Shown here in pieces: positions 8,128 to 17,105 of a stretch of DNA of 64,000 nucleotides. Made by a program: the position numbers and the translations under genes. Position 1 is the stretch's first letter. Every line of letters begins with the position of its first letter. Where the stretch lies: positions 2,641,716 through 2,705,715 of the forward strand of contig NZ_LN929908.1 of NCBI RefSeq assembly GCF_001494595.1, written 5' to 3'. The DNA is from Mycobacterium sp. M26 (GTDB lineage: Bacteria > Actinomycetota > Actinomycetes > Mycobacteriales > Mycobacteriaceae). The notes under the pieces were generated by a model that made no database searches, was not told the DNA's origin, and was given only the letters and a program-made list of their open reading frames with translations.

Positions 8128-9222
8128 CTACAGAACAGTCAGTTCCTTGGGGAACCGGGTGATCAGCTCGGGGCCCCGCTCGCCGACCACCAGGGTGTCC
8201 TCGATTCGGACACCGCCACGGTCGGGCAGGTACACGCCTGGTTCCACGGTCACCACGGAGCCGGCAAGCAGGGTGCCGGCGGCCGCGGAGTTGATTCCCG
8301 GCGCTTCGTGGATCTGCAGTCCGACGCCGTGGCCCAGCCCGTGGCCGAAGTTCTCGGCGTAGCCGGCATCGGCGATGACCTGGCGCGCCGCACCGTCCAC
8401 CTCGCTGAGCGTGGCCCCCACCTCCAGCGCCTCCCGCCCGGCGCGCTGGGCGTCGGCGACCAGGGTGTAGATCTCGCGCTGCCAGTCGGCGATCGAGCCG
8501 AGCACGAAGGTGCGGGTCATGTCCGAGTGGTAACCGCCGACCAGAGCGCCGAAGTCGATCTTCACGAAGTCGCCGGTGGCCAGGACGGCCTCGGTGGGCC
8601 GGTGGTGCGGGATCGCCGAGTTGGCTCCGGCGGCCACGATGGTCTCGAAGGACGGCCCGTCAGCGCCGTGCTCGAGCATCAGCCCCTCCAGCTCGCGGCC
8701 GACCTCTTTCTCGGTGCGGCCCGGCCGCAGCCCGCCACGCCGGATCAGCTCGGCCAGCGCGGCGTCGGCCGCCTCACACGCCAGCCGCAGCAGCGCCACC
8801 TCTCCGGCGTCCTTGACCTCCCGCAACGCCTCCACTACACCGGAGGCCCGCACCAGCTCCGCGGCCGACGAGTGCTCGCCGAGTTCGGTGGCCAGCGTGT
8901 CGAATCCGTCGACGGTCACCACATGGCTCTCGAAACCGATCCGCCCGGCCCCGTCGGTCACCGCCCGGCCGACCAGATGCCGCCCGCAGGCGCGCTCGAT
9001 CACCGTCTCCAGATCCGGTGCCTGGCGGGCGGCCTGGGTGCGGTAGCGCGAGTCGGTGGCCAGCACCGCCGGCGTGTCGCCGGCGAACACCAGCAACGCC
9101 GCATTGGACCCGGTGAAACCCGACAGATAACGGACGTTGACCAGGTCACTGACCAGCATCGCGTCCAGTCCGTCGGCAGCCAATCGGGCGCCCAGCCGCT
9201 CTCGGCGTTGGGAATGTGTCAC
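8128..9222 (-). CDS. pepQ: Xaa-Pro dipeptidase/aminopeptidase, M24 family (complete copy)
   Basis: 364 residues. The creatinase-like N-terminal domain is followed by the pita-bread M24 domain with all five metal ligands visible: the two Asp in VKIDFGALVGGYHSDMTRTF, the His in FGHGLGHGVGLQIHE, and Glu residues in TVEPGVYLPD and RIEDTLVV. It hydrolyses X-Pro peptide bonds in the cytoplasm using two metal ions. Homologue of M. tuberculosis Rv2535c in the same position. Bases from 8449 upward are repeated at 14388 onward, where only the N-terminal two thirds survive. Confidence 0.92.
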   Translation of the reverse strand: MTHSQRRERLGARLAADGLDAMLVSDLVNVRYLSGFTGSNAALLVFAGDTPAVLATDSRYRTQAARQAPDLETVIERACGRHLVGRAVTDGAGRIGFESHVVTVDGFDTLATELGEHSSAAELVRASGVVEALREVKDAGEVALLRLACEAADAALAELIRRGGLRPGRTEKEVGRELEGLMLEHGADGPSFETIVAAGANSAIPHHRPTEAVLATGDFVKIDFGALVGGYHSDMTRTFVLGSIADWQREIYTLVADAQRAGREALEVGATLSEVDGAARQVIADAGYAENFGHGLGHGVGLQIHEAPGINSAAAGTLLAGSVVTVEPGVYLPDRGGVRIEDTLVVGERGPELITRFPKELTVL

Positions 9223-9255
9223 GGTCGCCGACGGTACTCGCTACGCTGATGCCCC

Positions 9256-9825
9256 ATGAACAGTTGGTTGTTGCGCGGACTGGCGTTCGCGGCCGGGATG
9301 GTTGTGGTCCGCCTGGTGCAGGGAACGCTGATCAACCAGTTCCCCACCAAGGCCGGATTGATCAGCATCGTGCTCGTGGTGCTGTTCGCCATCGCGGCCT
9401 TGATCTGGGGTCTGCTGGACGGTCGCGCCGACGCCAACGCCAACCCGGATCCCGACCGCCGCCGCGATCTGGCGATGACCTGGCTGCTGGCCGGGCTGTT
9501 CGCGGGCGTGGTCAGCGGCTTCGTCGCCTGGCTGATCTCGCTGTTCTACAAGGCGGTCTACGTCGAGGGTCTGGTCAGTGAGGTGACCACCTTCGCGGCC
9601 TTCACCGCACTCGTCGTGTTCATCCCCGCGATCGCCGCAGTGGCCATCGGCCGCTGGCGCGTCGACCGCAGCCGGCCGCCGCAGGCCCGCCGGCGGGTCA
9701 CCGACGGCGCTGACGACACCGACGTGTTCGACGCGGTTCGCGATGACGACCGCACCGGCCCTGTCGCGGTCGGGGCACCTGCCACCGAACCGGTCGACTA
9801 TCCCGAGGAACAGGGCAAAGCCTGA
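9256..9825 (+). CDS. B-4DMT family membrane transporter (Rv2536-like), copy 1
   Basis: 189 residues with four hydrophobic segments: about residues 3-20, 35-57, 75-100 and 112-132, then a charged cytoplasmic tail rich in Asp/Arg (DDTDVFDAVRDDDRTGPV). This matches the small membrane protein between pepQ and aroQ in M. tuberculosis (Rv2536), now named for a bacterial four-TM drug/metabolite transporter fold. Substrate unknown. It is divergent from pepQ with a 33-bp gap. An identical copy lies at 15195-15764. Confidence 0.8.
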   Translation: MNSWLLRGLAFAAGMVVVRLVQGTLINQFPTKAGLISIVLVVLFAIAALIWGLLDGRADANANPDPDRRRDLAMTWLLAGLFAGVVSGFVAWLISLFYKAVYVEGLVSEVTTFAAFTALVVFIPAIAAVAIGRWRVDRSRPPQARRRVTDGADDTDVFDAVRDDDRTGPVAVGAPATEPVDYPEEQGKA

Positions 9826-9857
9826 CCCGTAACTGACGCGATTCCTCGGCGGGCGCC

Positions 9858-10712
9858 GTGAACCCCGATCAGTCGTGTACCTCCGATCAATGGAGCATGC
9901 TCACTTCGGCTGCCTCCATCTCGCAGTTGGCGGGTGTTCTCGGCGGTTTTCTCATCACCGCGATCGCGCTGCTGTTCGACCGGAGTAATCGCGAATCAGT
10001 CCACACCATCGCGCTGTTCTCGTCGGCGGTGCTGATTCTGATGCTCGACAGCTACCTGTTCAGCATCATGACCGGGTCGGTGGTGCCCGATGACGGTGAC
10101 CGTCGCGGCATCTGCAGCATCGTGTGGACGCAGGGTGCCGTCTCGACCGGCATGCTCGCCGCGGGTACCACCGCACTGTTCGGCGGGCTGGGCTGGATGC
10201 TGGCCAGCCATGCGGTCAGTCGCTCAACCGACCAGGATGACGACGACATCCGCGATTACTGCTTCCTGGCAGATCTGGGTGGTTGGCTGACGTTCGCCGC
10301 GGCGATGGCGATGACGCTGGTGCTGAGCGAAACCTCGATCGACTACCTGCATTTCATGTACGGGGAGCGACCACCACTGTGGGTGGTCGGGCTCATCACC
10401 GTGTCGGCGGCCGCCATCATCCTGTTCAATTTCGGGCTGGTCTACGTCCGGACCCGGGCCCTGCGGCGGTCCATGGCCGATCTCGCGACCCCCACCCGAA
10501 TCACCCTGCGCTCCATCAAGTTCGCCACGATCGCCATGACCCTGCTGGCCATCATCGGCGCCTGGCTGACGATGAGCATCAACCGATTCCCCAAGGACTG
10601 GCTGACCACGCCCAACATGGCCGTGGTGATCTTCGTGCTGGCGCTGACCTACATCGTGCCGTCACTGGTGGCGACGACGATCTGCAACTCGGTGGCCAGC
10701 ACCAAGCAGTAG
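9858..10712 (+). CDS. Multi-pass membrane protein of unknown function, copy 1
   Basis: 284 residues starting with GTG (MNPDQSCTSDQWSML). Hydrophobic segments are visible near residues 18-38, 50-70, 93-118, 142-163, 176-200, 220-240 and 252-275, so about seven membrane spans. No catalytic motif or known family was recognised. It is 32 bp after the B-4DMT gene on the same strand and ends 4 bp before the convergent aroQ stop. M. tuberculosis has no gene here in my memory, so this is a lineage-specific addition. Identical copy at 15797-16651. Confidence 0.7.
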   Translation: MNPDQSCTSDQWSMLTSAASISQLAGVLGGFLITAIALLFDRSNRESVHTIALFSSAVLILMLDSYLFSIMTGSVVPDDGDRRGICSIVWTQGAVSTGMLAAGTTALFGGLGWMLASHAVSRSTDQDDDDIRDYCFLADLGGWLTFAAAMAMTLVLSETSIDYLHFMYGERPPLWVVGLITVSAAAIILFNFGLVYVRTRALRRSMADLATPTRITLRSIKFATIAMTLLAIIGAWLTMSINRFPKDWLTTPNMAVVIFVLALTYIVPSLVATTICNSVASTKQ

Positions 10713-10716
10713 GACC

Positions 10717-11166
10717 TCAGTCTGCGGGGTCGGGCGAGACGGTCTCCGCCACATAGCGCAGGGCCAGCAGATAGCCCTGCACACCCAGACCGACGATCAC
10801 ACCGGTCGCCACCGCACTCAGATAGGAGTGGTGGCGGAATTCCTCGCGCGCATGCACATTCGAGATGTGCACCTCGATCAGCGGCCCGCGGAGCTCGGCG
10901 CACGCGTCCCGCAGCGCGATCGAGGTGTGGGTGAAGGCACCGGCGTTGATGATCACCGGATCACCGGCGTCGGCGGCAGCGTGGATCCAGTCGATCAGCT
11001 GGGCCTCGCTGTTGCTCTGCCGCACAACGGCTTCCAGACCGAGCTCGGTGGCCTTGGCTTCGATGGTGGCCACCAGGTCGTCGTAGGTGGTGCTGCCGTA
11101 GATCTCGGGCTCGCGGCGGCCGAGGCGGTCCAGATTGGGACCGTTGAGAACCAGAACCGTGGTCAT
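10717..11166 (-). CDS. aroQ: 3-dehydroquinate dehydratase type II, copy 1
   Basis: 149 residues, usual for type II. LNGPNLDRLGRREPEIYG contains the mobile-loop Arg and catalytic Tyr (residue 23); NAGAFTHTSIALRDA and VHISNVHAREEFRHHSYLS carry the other active-site residues, including the catalytic His. Converts 3-dehydroquinate to 3-dehydroshikimate, step three of the shikimate pathway. Start overlaps the aroB stop by 4 bp. M. tuberculosis calls it aroD. Identical copy at 16656-17105. Confidence 0.96.
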   Translation of the reverse strand: MTTVLVLNGPNLDRLGRREPEIYGSTTYDDLVATIEAKATELGLEAVVRQSNSEAQLIDWIHAAADAGDPVIINAGAFTHTSIALRDACAELRGPLIEVHISNVHAREEFRHHSYLSAVATGVIVGLGVQGYLLALRYVAETVSPDPAD

Positions 11167-12260
11167 GCGCTCTGCGCCACCTCCGCGTAGGCCGCCGCCA
11201 GCAGCGACGGGTCGGGACCTTCCAGCCGGCCGGGTTTGGCCAGTCCGTCGAGCACCACGAAGCGCAGCACGCCGGAACGGGTCTTCTTGTCTCCCGCCAT
11301 CGTCTCGATCAGCTGCGGCAGCGCGTCGGCGTCGTAGCTCACCGGCAGCCCGAGGGCGGTCAGCACCGAACGGTGCCGATCGGCCGTGGCATCGTCGAGG
11401 CGGCCGGCCAGCCTGCCGAGTTCCGCCGCGAACACCAGTCCCACCGAGACCGCCGCGCCGTGGCGCCAGCGGTACTGCTCACGGCGCTCGATGGCGTGAG
11501 CCAGTGTGTGGCCGTAGTTGAGGATCTCGCGCAGCGCCGACTCCTTCTCGTCGGCGGCCACCACCTCGGCCTTGACCGCGATCGCCCGCCGGATCAGTTC
11601 GGGCAGAACGGTTCCGGCGGGGTCCACGGCAGCTTCCGGGTCCGCCTCGATGAGGTCCAGGATCACCGGGTCGGCAATGAAACCGGCCTTGACGATCTCG
11701 GCCATGCCGGCCACCAGTTCGTTGCGCGGCAGGGTTTCCAGCATGGCCAGGTCGACCAGCACGGCGGCCGGCTGGTGGAAGGCACCCACCAGGTTCTTGC
11801 CGGCGTCGGTGTTGATCCCCGTCTTGCCGCCGACCGCGGCGTCGACCATGGCCAGCAGGGTGGTCGGGATGTGCACGATGTCGACACCGCGCAACCAGGT
11901 CGCCGCGGCGAAGCCGGCCACATCGGTGGCCGCGCCGCCGCCCAGGCTGACGACGGCGTCCTTGCGGCCGATTCCGATGCGCCCCAGCACTTCCCAGATG
12001 AAGCCAACCACCGGGAGGTCCTTGCCCGCCTCGGCGTCGGGGATCTCGATGCGGTGTGCGTCGACACCCTTGTCGGCCAGGTGCGCGCGAACGGCTTCGG
12101 CGGTCTGGGCCAGCACCGGCTGGTGCAGGATCGCGACCTTGTGCCGCGACCCGAGTAACTCACCGACCTCGCCGAGCAGTCCGGTGCCGACGATCACCGG
12201 GTAGGGCGGATCGACGGCCACCTCGATGGTCACCGGGGCGGCCGGGGTGGTCTTGGTCAT
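11163..12260 (-). CDS. aroB: 3-dehydroquinate synthase, copy 1
   Basis: 365 residues from ATG at 12260 (MTKTTPAAPVTIEVAVDPP). NAD- and substrate-binding blocks are intact: VVSLGGGAATDVAGFAAATW, HIPTTLLAMVDAAVGGKTGI, metal ligands in GMAEIVKAGF, LNYGHTLAHAIE and the later RHGAAVS. Converts DAHP to 3-dehydroquinate. The ATG overlaps the natural aroK stop (ATGA). Because the upstream aroK frame is shifted, the reading frame is now also open without a stop from aroK into aroB. Second identical copy at 17102-18199. Confidence 0.95.
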   Translation of the reverse strand: MTKTTPAAPVTIEVAVDPPYPVIVGTGLLGEVGELLGSRHKVAILHQPVLAQTAEAVRAHLADKGVDAHRIEIPDAEAGKDLPVVGFIWEVLGRIGIGRKDAVVSLGGGAATDVAGFAAATWLRGVDIVHIPTTLLAMVDAAVGGKTGINTDAGKNLVGAFHQPAAVLVDLAMLETLPRNELVAGMAEIVKAGFIADPVILDLIEADPEAAVDPAGTVLPELIRRAIAVKAEVVAADEKESALREILNYGHTLAHAIERREQYRWRHGAAVSVGLVFAAELGRLAGRLDDATADRHRSVLTALGLPVSYDADALPQLIETMAGDKKTRSGVLRFVVLDGLAKPGRLEGPDPSLLAAAYAEVAQSA

Positions 12261-12920
12261 TTGCGAACTCCAGCGCGGCGGGCGGCCATCGCCGCCGGGG
12301 TGGCGGGCGTGACCGGTGCGGATTCGGTCGGGGTGGTACTGGGTGTGGACGGCGTTGGCTCGGAACGCTTTTCCGGCCGGTTCGCCGCCGACGAGCGTCG
12401 CCACGGCGGGCGCCGCCGCCGCGGCGGCTGCGGATTCTCCAGTCGTGCCACGATATGGCGGACGACCGCACCCGGGTTGCGGCGGTTGGTGTTGATCCCG
12501 GTACAGCGGCACCCGGTCGTTCATCAGCTTGCGGTACTTCTCGGCGTGGTCCGGACCCGCCAGCAGCGGGCGCACGGTGCTACCGCTGGTGCGCCGAACC
12601 CCTTCGGCCGCACTGATTTCCAGGAAGATCACAGTGTGACCGGTCAGGGCCTCCCGGACGCCGGGGGTGGTCACCGCGCCGCCGCCCAACGACAGGATGC
12701 CGTCGTGGTGGGCCAGCGCGTCGCGAATGACTTCTTCCTCGATGCGGCGGAACTCCGGTTCCCCGTCATTGGCGAAGATGTCGGCGATGGTGCGGCCGGT
12801 CTTCTCCTCGATCGCGGCGTCGGTGTCGAGCAGGGTGAGGCCCATCGCCTTGGCCAGGCGGCGTCCGATGGTCGATTTCCCCGAGCCGGGCAAACCGATC
12901 AGCACGGCCTTGGGCGCCAC
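12257..12920 (-). pseudogene. aroK: Shikimate kinase, frameshifted at the duplication edge
   Basis: Residues 1-141 are a normal shikimate kinase: Walker A GLPGSGKST, DTDAAIEEKTGR, GGGAV and the lid VRPLLAGPD. After LYR (codon ending at 12498) the frame breaks. The native C-terminal block NTNRRNPGAVVRHIVARLE, the adenine-binding loop and last helix, follows in another frame, then a disordered Pro-rich tail to the stop at 12257. Compared from memory with M. tuberculosis AroK, about seven codons between LYR and the TNRR block are missing; a 20-base loss would fit the frame (664+20 is divisible by 3). As read, the kinase loses its adenine loop and the frame runs on into AroB as one 585-residue ORF. 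Either a real lesion or an assembly error. Confidence 0.8.
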
Positions 12921-12925
12921 GTCGA

Positions 12926-14143
12926 CTACCCCGATGCCCGGACGGCAGTTCCGGACGGCGTGCGCTGGGCAACCGTGGCGAGGTAACCGTCGATGTTGCG
13001 ACGGGTCTCCTCCAGGGAGTCGCCGCCGAACTTCTCCAGCACCGCGCGGGCCAGCACCAGGGCCACCATGGTTTCCACGACAACTGCGGCGGCGGGTACC
13101 GCGCAGACATCGGAGCGCTGGTGGATGGCCACGGCCTCGTCACCGGTGGCCATGTCGATGGTGGCCAGCGCCCGCGGGACAGTGGAGATCGGCTTCATCG
13201 CCGCCCGCACCCGCACCGGCAGACCGTTGGTCATACCGCCTTCCAGGCCGCCGGCACGGTTGGTGGAACGCACCACACCGTCGGGCCCGGGGTACATCTC
13301 GTCATGGGCCTGGCTGCCGCGGCGGCGGGCGGTCTGGAAGCCGTCGCCGATCTCAACACCCTTGATGGCCTGGATGCCCATCACCGCGGCAGCGAGCTGG
13401 CTGTCGAGCCGGTTGTCGCCGCTGGTGAACGAGCCCAGCCCGACCGGAAGACCGTGGGCCACCACCTCGACGACGCCGCCCAGGGTGTCGCCGTCCTTCT
13501 TGGCACTCTCGATCTCGGCGATCATGCTGGCCTCGGCGGCCTTGTCGAAGGCGCGCACCGGACTCTCGTCGACAGCGGCCAGATCGTCCGCAGCCGGCGG
13601 CGGGCCGTCGTAGGGATCCGAGGCGCCGATGGAGATGACGTGGGACACCACCTCGACGCCGGCCACCTGGCGGAGGAATTCGCGTGCCACGGTACCGGCG
13701 GCCACCCGGGCCGCGGTCTCGCGGGCGCTGGCCCGCTCGAGCACCGGGCGGGCGTCGTCGAAGCCGTACTTGAGCATGCCGGCGAAGTCGGCGTGGCCCG
13801 GTCGCGGCCGGGTCAGCGGGGCATTGCGCGCGACATCGAGTTCGGCGGGGTCGACCGGGTCGGAGGCCATCACGGTCTCCCACTTCGGCCACTCGGTATT
13901 GCCGATCTCGATGGCGATCGGGCCGCCGAGCGTACTGCCGTGCCGAACCCCGGCCAGGATGGTGACCTGGTCCTGCTCGAACTTCATTCGGGCACCGCGG
14001 CCGTAACCCAGCCGTCGGCGGGCCAACTGACCGGCGATGTCCTCGGAGGTGACCCGGACACCGGCGACCATGCCTTCGACCATCGCTACCAGCGCGCGGC
14101 CGTGGGATTCACCAGCAGTCGTCCATCGCAACACGCGTCCCAT
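12926..14143 (-). CDS. aroC: Chorismate synthase
   Basis: 405 residues with the signatures MGRVLRWTTAGESHGRALVA (flavin/EPSP-binding start), GHADFAGMLKYGF and the later RSDVCAVPAAAVV. Converts EPSP to chorismate with reduced FMN. It ends 5 bp before the aroK start and is the only complete aroC in the window. The name aroF is used in M. tuberculosis. Confidence 0.96.
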   Translation of the reverse strand: MGRVLRWTTAGESHGRALVAMVEGMVAGVRVTSEDIAGQLARRRLGYGRGARMKFEQDQVTILAGVRHGSTLGGPIAIEIGNTEWPKWETVMASDPVDPAELDVARNAPLTRPRPGHADFAGMLKYGFDDARPVLERASARETAARVAAGTVAREFLRQVAGVEVVSHVISIGASDPYDGPPPAADDLAAVDESPVRAFDKAAEASMIAEIESAKKDGDTLGGVVEVVAHGLPVGLGSFTSGDNRLDSQLAAAVMGIQAIKGVEIGDGFQTARRRGSQAHDEMYPGPDGVVRSTNRAGGLEGGMTNGLPVRVRAAMKPISTVPRALATIDMATGDEAVAIHQRSDVCAVPAAAVVVETMVALVLARAVLEKFGGDSLEETRRNIDGYLATVAQRTPSGTAVRASG

Positions 14144-14197
14144 CTTCCCACGTCGGCCATCCGGGACCCAATCTGCTCGGCGCCGGCGGGCGACGGG

Positions 14198-14384
14198 CTA
14201 GTGCCCCGGCCCCAGCGGCACGCCCGGGTTGGCACCCGGACTGGCTGCGGCGACGTCGTCGCCGGGGGCGCCGTTGTGGTGGCCGGGCGAGGCGGATTGC
14301 CCGCTGCCCTGGATGCCACCGTCGTGGATGGTGATGGTCACGCCGTCGTCATCGGCCATGGCGACCGCTGCCACGCCCGGCGCG
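14198..14384 (-). pseudogene. 3' fragment of an unidentified gene split by the duplication
   Basis: Reading leftward from the junction there is an open frame with VAMADDDGVTITIHDGG, then a Gly/Pro/Ser-rich tail ending PGVPLGPGH and a TAG at 14198. It lies 54 bp before aroC on the same strand. It has no start of its own apart from an internal ATG at 14359. A start with good ribosome binding site on the far side of the 4-kb repeat (18457) is a plausible 5' end of the same gene. Function unknown; the exposed Gly/Pro tail and lack of hydrophobic segments are all that can be said. Confidence 0.5.
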
Positions 14385-14387
14385 AAC

Positions 14388-15161
14388 GGCGTCGGCGACC
14401 AGGGTGTAGATCTCGCGCTGCCAGTCGGCGATCGAGCCGAGCACGAAGGTGCGGGTCATGTCCGAGTGGTAACCGCCGACCAGAGCGCCGAAGTCGATCT
14501 TCACGAAGTCGCCGGTGGCCAGGACGGCCTCGGTGGGCCGGTGGTGCGGGATCGCCGAGTTGGCTCCGGCGGCCACGATGGTCTCGAAGGACGGCCCGTC
14601 AGCGCCGTGCTCGAGCATCAGCCCCTCCAGCTCGCGGCCGACCTCTTTCTCGGTGCGGCCCGGCCGCAGCCCGCCACGCCGGATCAGCTCGGCCAGCGCG
14701 GCGTCGGCCGCCTCACACGCCAGCCGCAGCAGCGCCACCTCTCCGGCGTCCTTGACCTCCCGCAACGCCTCCACTACACCGGAGGCCCGCACCAGCTCCG
14801 CGGCCGACGAGTGCTCGCCGAGTTCGGTGGCCAGCGTGTCGAATCCGTCGACGGTCACCACATGGCTCTCGAAACCGATCCGCCCGGCCCCGTCGGTCAC
14901 CGCCCGGCCGACCAGATGCCGCCCGCAGGCGCGCTCGATCACCGTCTCCAGATCCGGTGCCTGGCGGGCGGCCTGGGTGCGGTAGCGCGAGTCGGTGGCC
15001 AGCACCGCCGGCGTGTCGCCGGCGAACACCAGCAACGCCGCATTGGACCCGGTGAAACCCGACAGATAACGGACGTTGACCAGGTCACTGACCAGCATCG
15101 CGTCCAGTCCGTCGGCAGCCAATCGGGCGCCCAGCCGCTCTCGGCGTTGGGAATGTGTCAC
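14388..15161 (-). pseudogene. pepQ copy 2, truncated
   Basis: The first 258 codons of pepQ are repeated exactly, then the frame crosses the junction and stops after 13 foreign codons (stop at 14349). It keeps the two Asp metal ligands in DFGALVGGYHSDMTR but lacks the His and both Glu ligands, so it cannot form the dimetal site. Confidence 0.9.
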
Positions 15162-15194
15162 GGTCGCCGACGGTACTCGCTACGCTGATGCCCC

Positions 15195-15764
15195 ATGAAC
15201 AGTTGGTTGTTGCGCGGACTGGCGTTCGCGGCCGGGATGGTTGTGGTCCGCCTGGTGCAGGGAACGCTGATCAACCAGTTCCCCACCAAGGCCGGATTGA
15301 TCAGCATCGTGCTCGTGGTGCTGTTCGCCATCGCGGCCTTGATCTGGGGTCTGCTGGACGGTCGCGCCGACGCCAACGCCAACCCGGATCCCGACCGCCG
15401 CCGCGATCTGGCGATGACCTGGCTGCTGGCCGGGCTGTTCGCGGGCGTGGTCAGCGGCTTCGTCGCCTGGCTGATCTCGCTGTTCTACAAGGCGGTCTAC
15501 GTCGAGGGTCTGGTCAGTGAGGTGACCACCTTCGCGGCCTTCACCGCACTCGTCGTGTTCATCCCCGCGATCGCCGCAGTGGCCATCGGCCGCTGGCGCG
15601 TCGACCGCAGCCGGCCGCCGCAGGCCCGCCGGCGGGTCACCGACGGCGCTGACGACACCGACGTGTTCGACGCGGTTCGCGATGACGACCGCACCGGCCC
15701 TGTCGCGGTCGGGGCACCTGCCACCGAACCGGTCGACTATCCCGAGGAACAGGGCAAAGCCTGA
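15195..15764 (+). CDS. B-4DMT family membrane transporter, copy 2
   Basis: Same 189-residue product as 9256-9825, with the same upstream 33 bp, so any promoter in the pepQ gap is also duplicated. Four predicted membrane spans and the acidic/basic tail are unchanged. Confidence 0.78.
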   Translation: MNSWLLRGLAFAAGMVVVRLVQGTLINQFPTKAGLISIVLVVLFAIAALIWGLLDGRADANANPDPDRRRDLAMTWLLAGLFAGVVSGFVAWLISLFYKAVYVEGLVSEVTTFAAFTALVVFIPAIAAVAIGRWRVDRSRPPQARRRVTDGADDTDVFDAVRDDDRTGPVAVGAPATEPVDYPEEQGKA

Positions 15765-15796
15765 CCCGTAACTGACGCGATTCCTCGGCGGGCGCC

Positions 15797-16651
15797 GTGA
15801 ACCCCGATCAGTCGTGTACCTCCGATCAATGGAGCATGCTCACTTCGGCTGCCTCCATCTCGCAGTTGGCGGGTGTTCTCGGCGGTTTTCTCATCACCGC
15901 GATCGCGCTGCTGTTCGACCGGAGTAATCGCGAATCAGTCCACACCATCGCGCTGTTCTCGTCGGCGGTGCTGATTCTGATGCTCGACAGCTACCTGTTC
16001 AGCATCATGACCGGGTCGGTGGTGCCCGATGACGGTGACCGTCGCGGCATCTGCAGCATCGTGTGGACGCAGGGTGCCGTCTCGACCGGCATGCTCGCCG
16101 CGGGTACCACCGCACTGTTCGGCGGGCTGGGCTGGATGCTGGCCAGCCATGCGGTCAGTCGCTCAACCGACCAGGATGACGACGACATCCGCGATTACTG
16201 CTTCCTGGCAGATCTGGGTGGTTGGCTGACGTTCGCCGCGGCGATGGCGATGACGCTGGTGCTGAGCGAAACCTCGATCGACTACCTGCATTTCATGTAC
16301 GGGGAGCGACCACCACTGTGGGTGGTCGGGCTCATCACCGTGTCGGCGGCCGCCATCATCCTGTTCAATTTCGGGCTGGTCTACGTCCGGACCCGGGCCC
16401 TGCGGCGGTCCATGGCCGATCTCGCGACCCCCACCCGAATCACCCTGCGCTCCATCAAGTTCGCCACGATCGCCATGACCCTGCTGGCCATCATCGGCGC
16501 CTGGCTGACGATGAGCATCAACCGATTCCCCAAGGACTGGCTGACCACGCCCAACATGGCCGTGGTGATCTTCGTGCTGGCGCTGACCTACATCGTGCCG
16601 TCACTGGTGGCGACGACGATCTGCAACTCGGTGGCCAGCACCAAGCAGTAG
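15797..16651 (+). CDS. Multi-pass membrane protein of unknown function, copy 2
   Basis: Identical 284-residue product to that at 9858-10712, about seven hydrophobic segments, GTG start. Same spacing to its neighbours as in copy 1. If the duplication is real, this membrane protein is present in double dose together with its B-4DMT partner. Confidence 0.68.
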   Translation: MNPDQSCTSDQWSMLTSAASISQLAGVLGGFLITAIALLFDRSNRESVHTIALFSSAVLILMLDSYLFSIMTGSVVPDDGDRRGICSIVWTQGAVSTGMLAAGTTALFGGLGWMLASHAVSRSTDQDDDDIRDYCFLADLGGWLTFAAAMAMTLVLSETSIDYLHFMYGERPPLWVVGLITVSAAAIILFNFGLVYVRTRALRRSMADLATPTRITLRSIKFATIAMTLLAIIGAWLTMSINRFPKDWLTTPNMAVVIFVLALTYIVPSLVATTICNSVASTKQ

Positions 16652-16655
16652 GACC

Positions 16656-17105
16656 TCAGTCTGCGGGGTCGGGCGAGACGGTCTCCGCCACATAGCGCAG
16701 GGCCAGCAGATAGCCCTGCACACCCAGACCGACGATCACACCGGTCGCCACCGCACTCAGATAGGAGTGGTGGCGGAATTCCTCGCGCGCATGCACATTC
16801 GAGATGTGCACCTCGATCAGCGGCCCGCGGAGCTCGGCGCACGCGTCCCGCAGCGCGATCGAGGTGTGGGTGAAGGCACCGGCGTTGATGATCACCGGAT
16901 CACCGGCGTCGGCGGCAGCGTGGATCCAGTCGATCAGCTGGGCCTCGCTGTTGCTCTGCCGCACAACGGCTTCCAGACCGAGCTCGGTGGCCTTGGCTTC
17001 GATGGTGGCCACCAGGTCGTCGTAGGTGGTGCTGCCGTAGATCTCGGGCTCGCGGCGGCCGAGGCGGTCCAGATTGGGACCGTTGAGAACCAGAACCGTG
17101 GTCAT
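16656..17105 (-). CDS. aroQ: 3-dehydroquinate dehydratase type II, copy 2
   Basis: Complete second copy of aroQ, identical to 10717-11166 with all active-site residues. Coupled to aroB copy 2 by the same 4-bp overlap. If transcribed from upstream of 18457 it would be functional. Confidence 0.93.
   Translation of the reverse strand: MTTVLVLNGPNLDRLGRREPEIYGSTTYDDLVATIEAKATELGLEAVVRQSNSEAQLIDWIHAAADAGDPVIINAGAFTHTSIALRDACAELRGPLIEVHISNVHAREEFRHHSYLSAVATGVIVGLGVQGYLLALRYVAETVSPDPAD

Larger units (their letters stand above)
8449..12497. repeat. 4,049-bp direct repeat, copy 1
   Basis: Identical as far as could be read by eye to 14388-18436 (constant offset 5,939). It runs from inside pepQ to inside aroK and contains the B-4DMT gene, a membrane protein gene, aroQ and aroB. 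At its left edge an additional 11 bp (CGCCCGGCGCG, 8435-8445 and 14374-14384) match in register after three mismatches. At the right edge both copies end on GTTGATC. No transposase or inverted terminal repeat flanks it. Confidence 0.95.

Noticed and set aside
11163..12920. A natural bifunctional AroK-AroB fusion enzyme
   Set aside because: The segment between the domains is shifted aroK sequence, the true aroK C-terminus and its ATGA overlap with aroB are still present in another frame, and the break coincides with a repeat edge. A lesion or assembly error is more likely than an evolved fusion.
13121..14755. Long open frame on the plus strand opposite aroC and pepQ copy 2
   Set aside because: It is antisense to conserved genes and crosses the repeat junction; composition is that of a GC-rich shadow frame.
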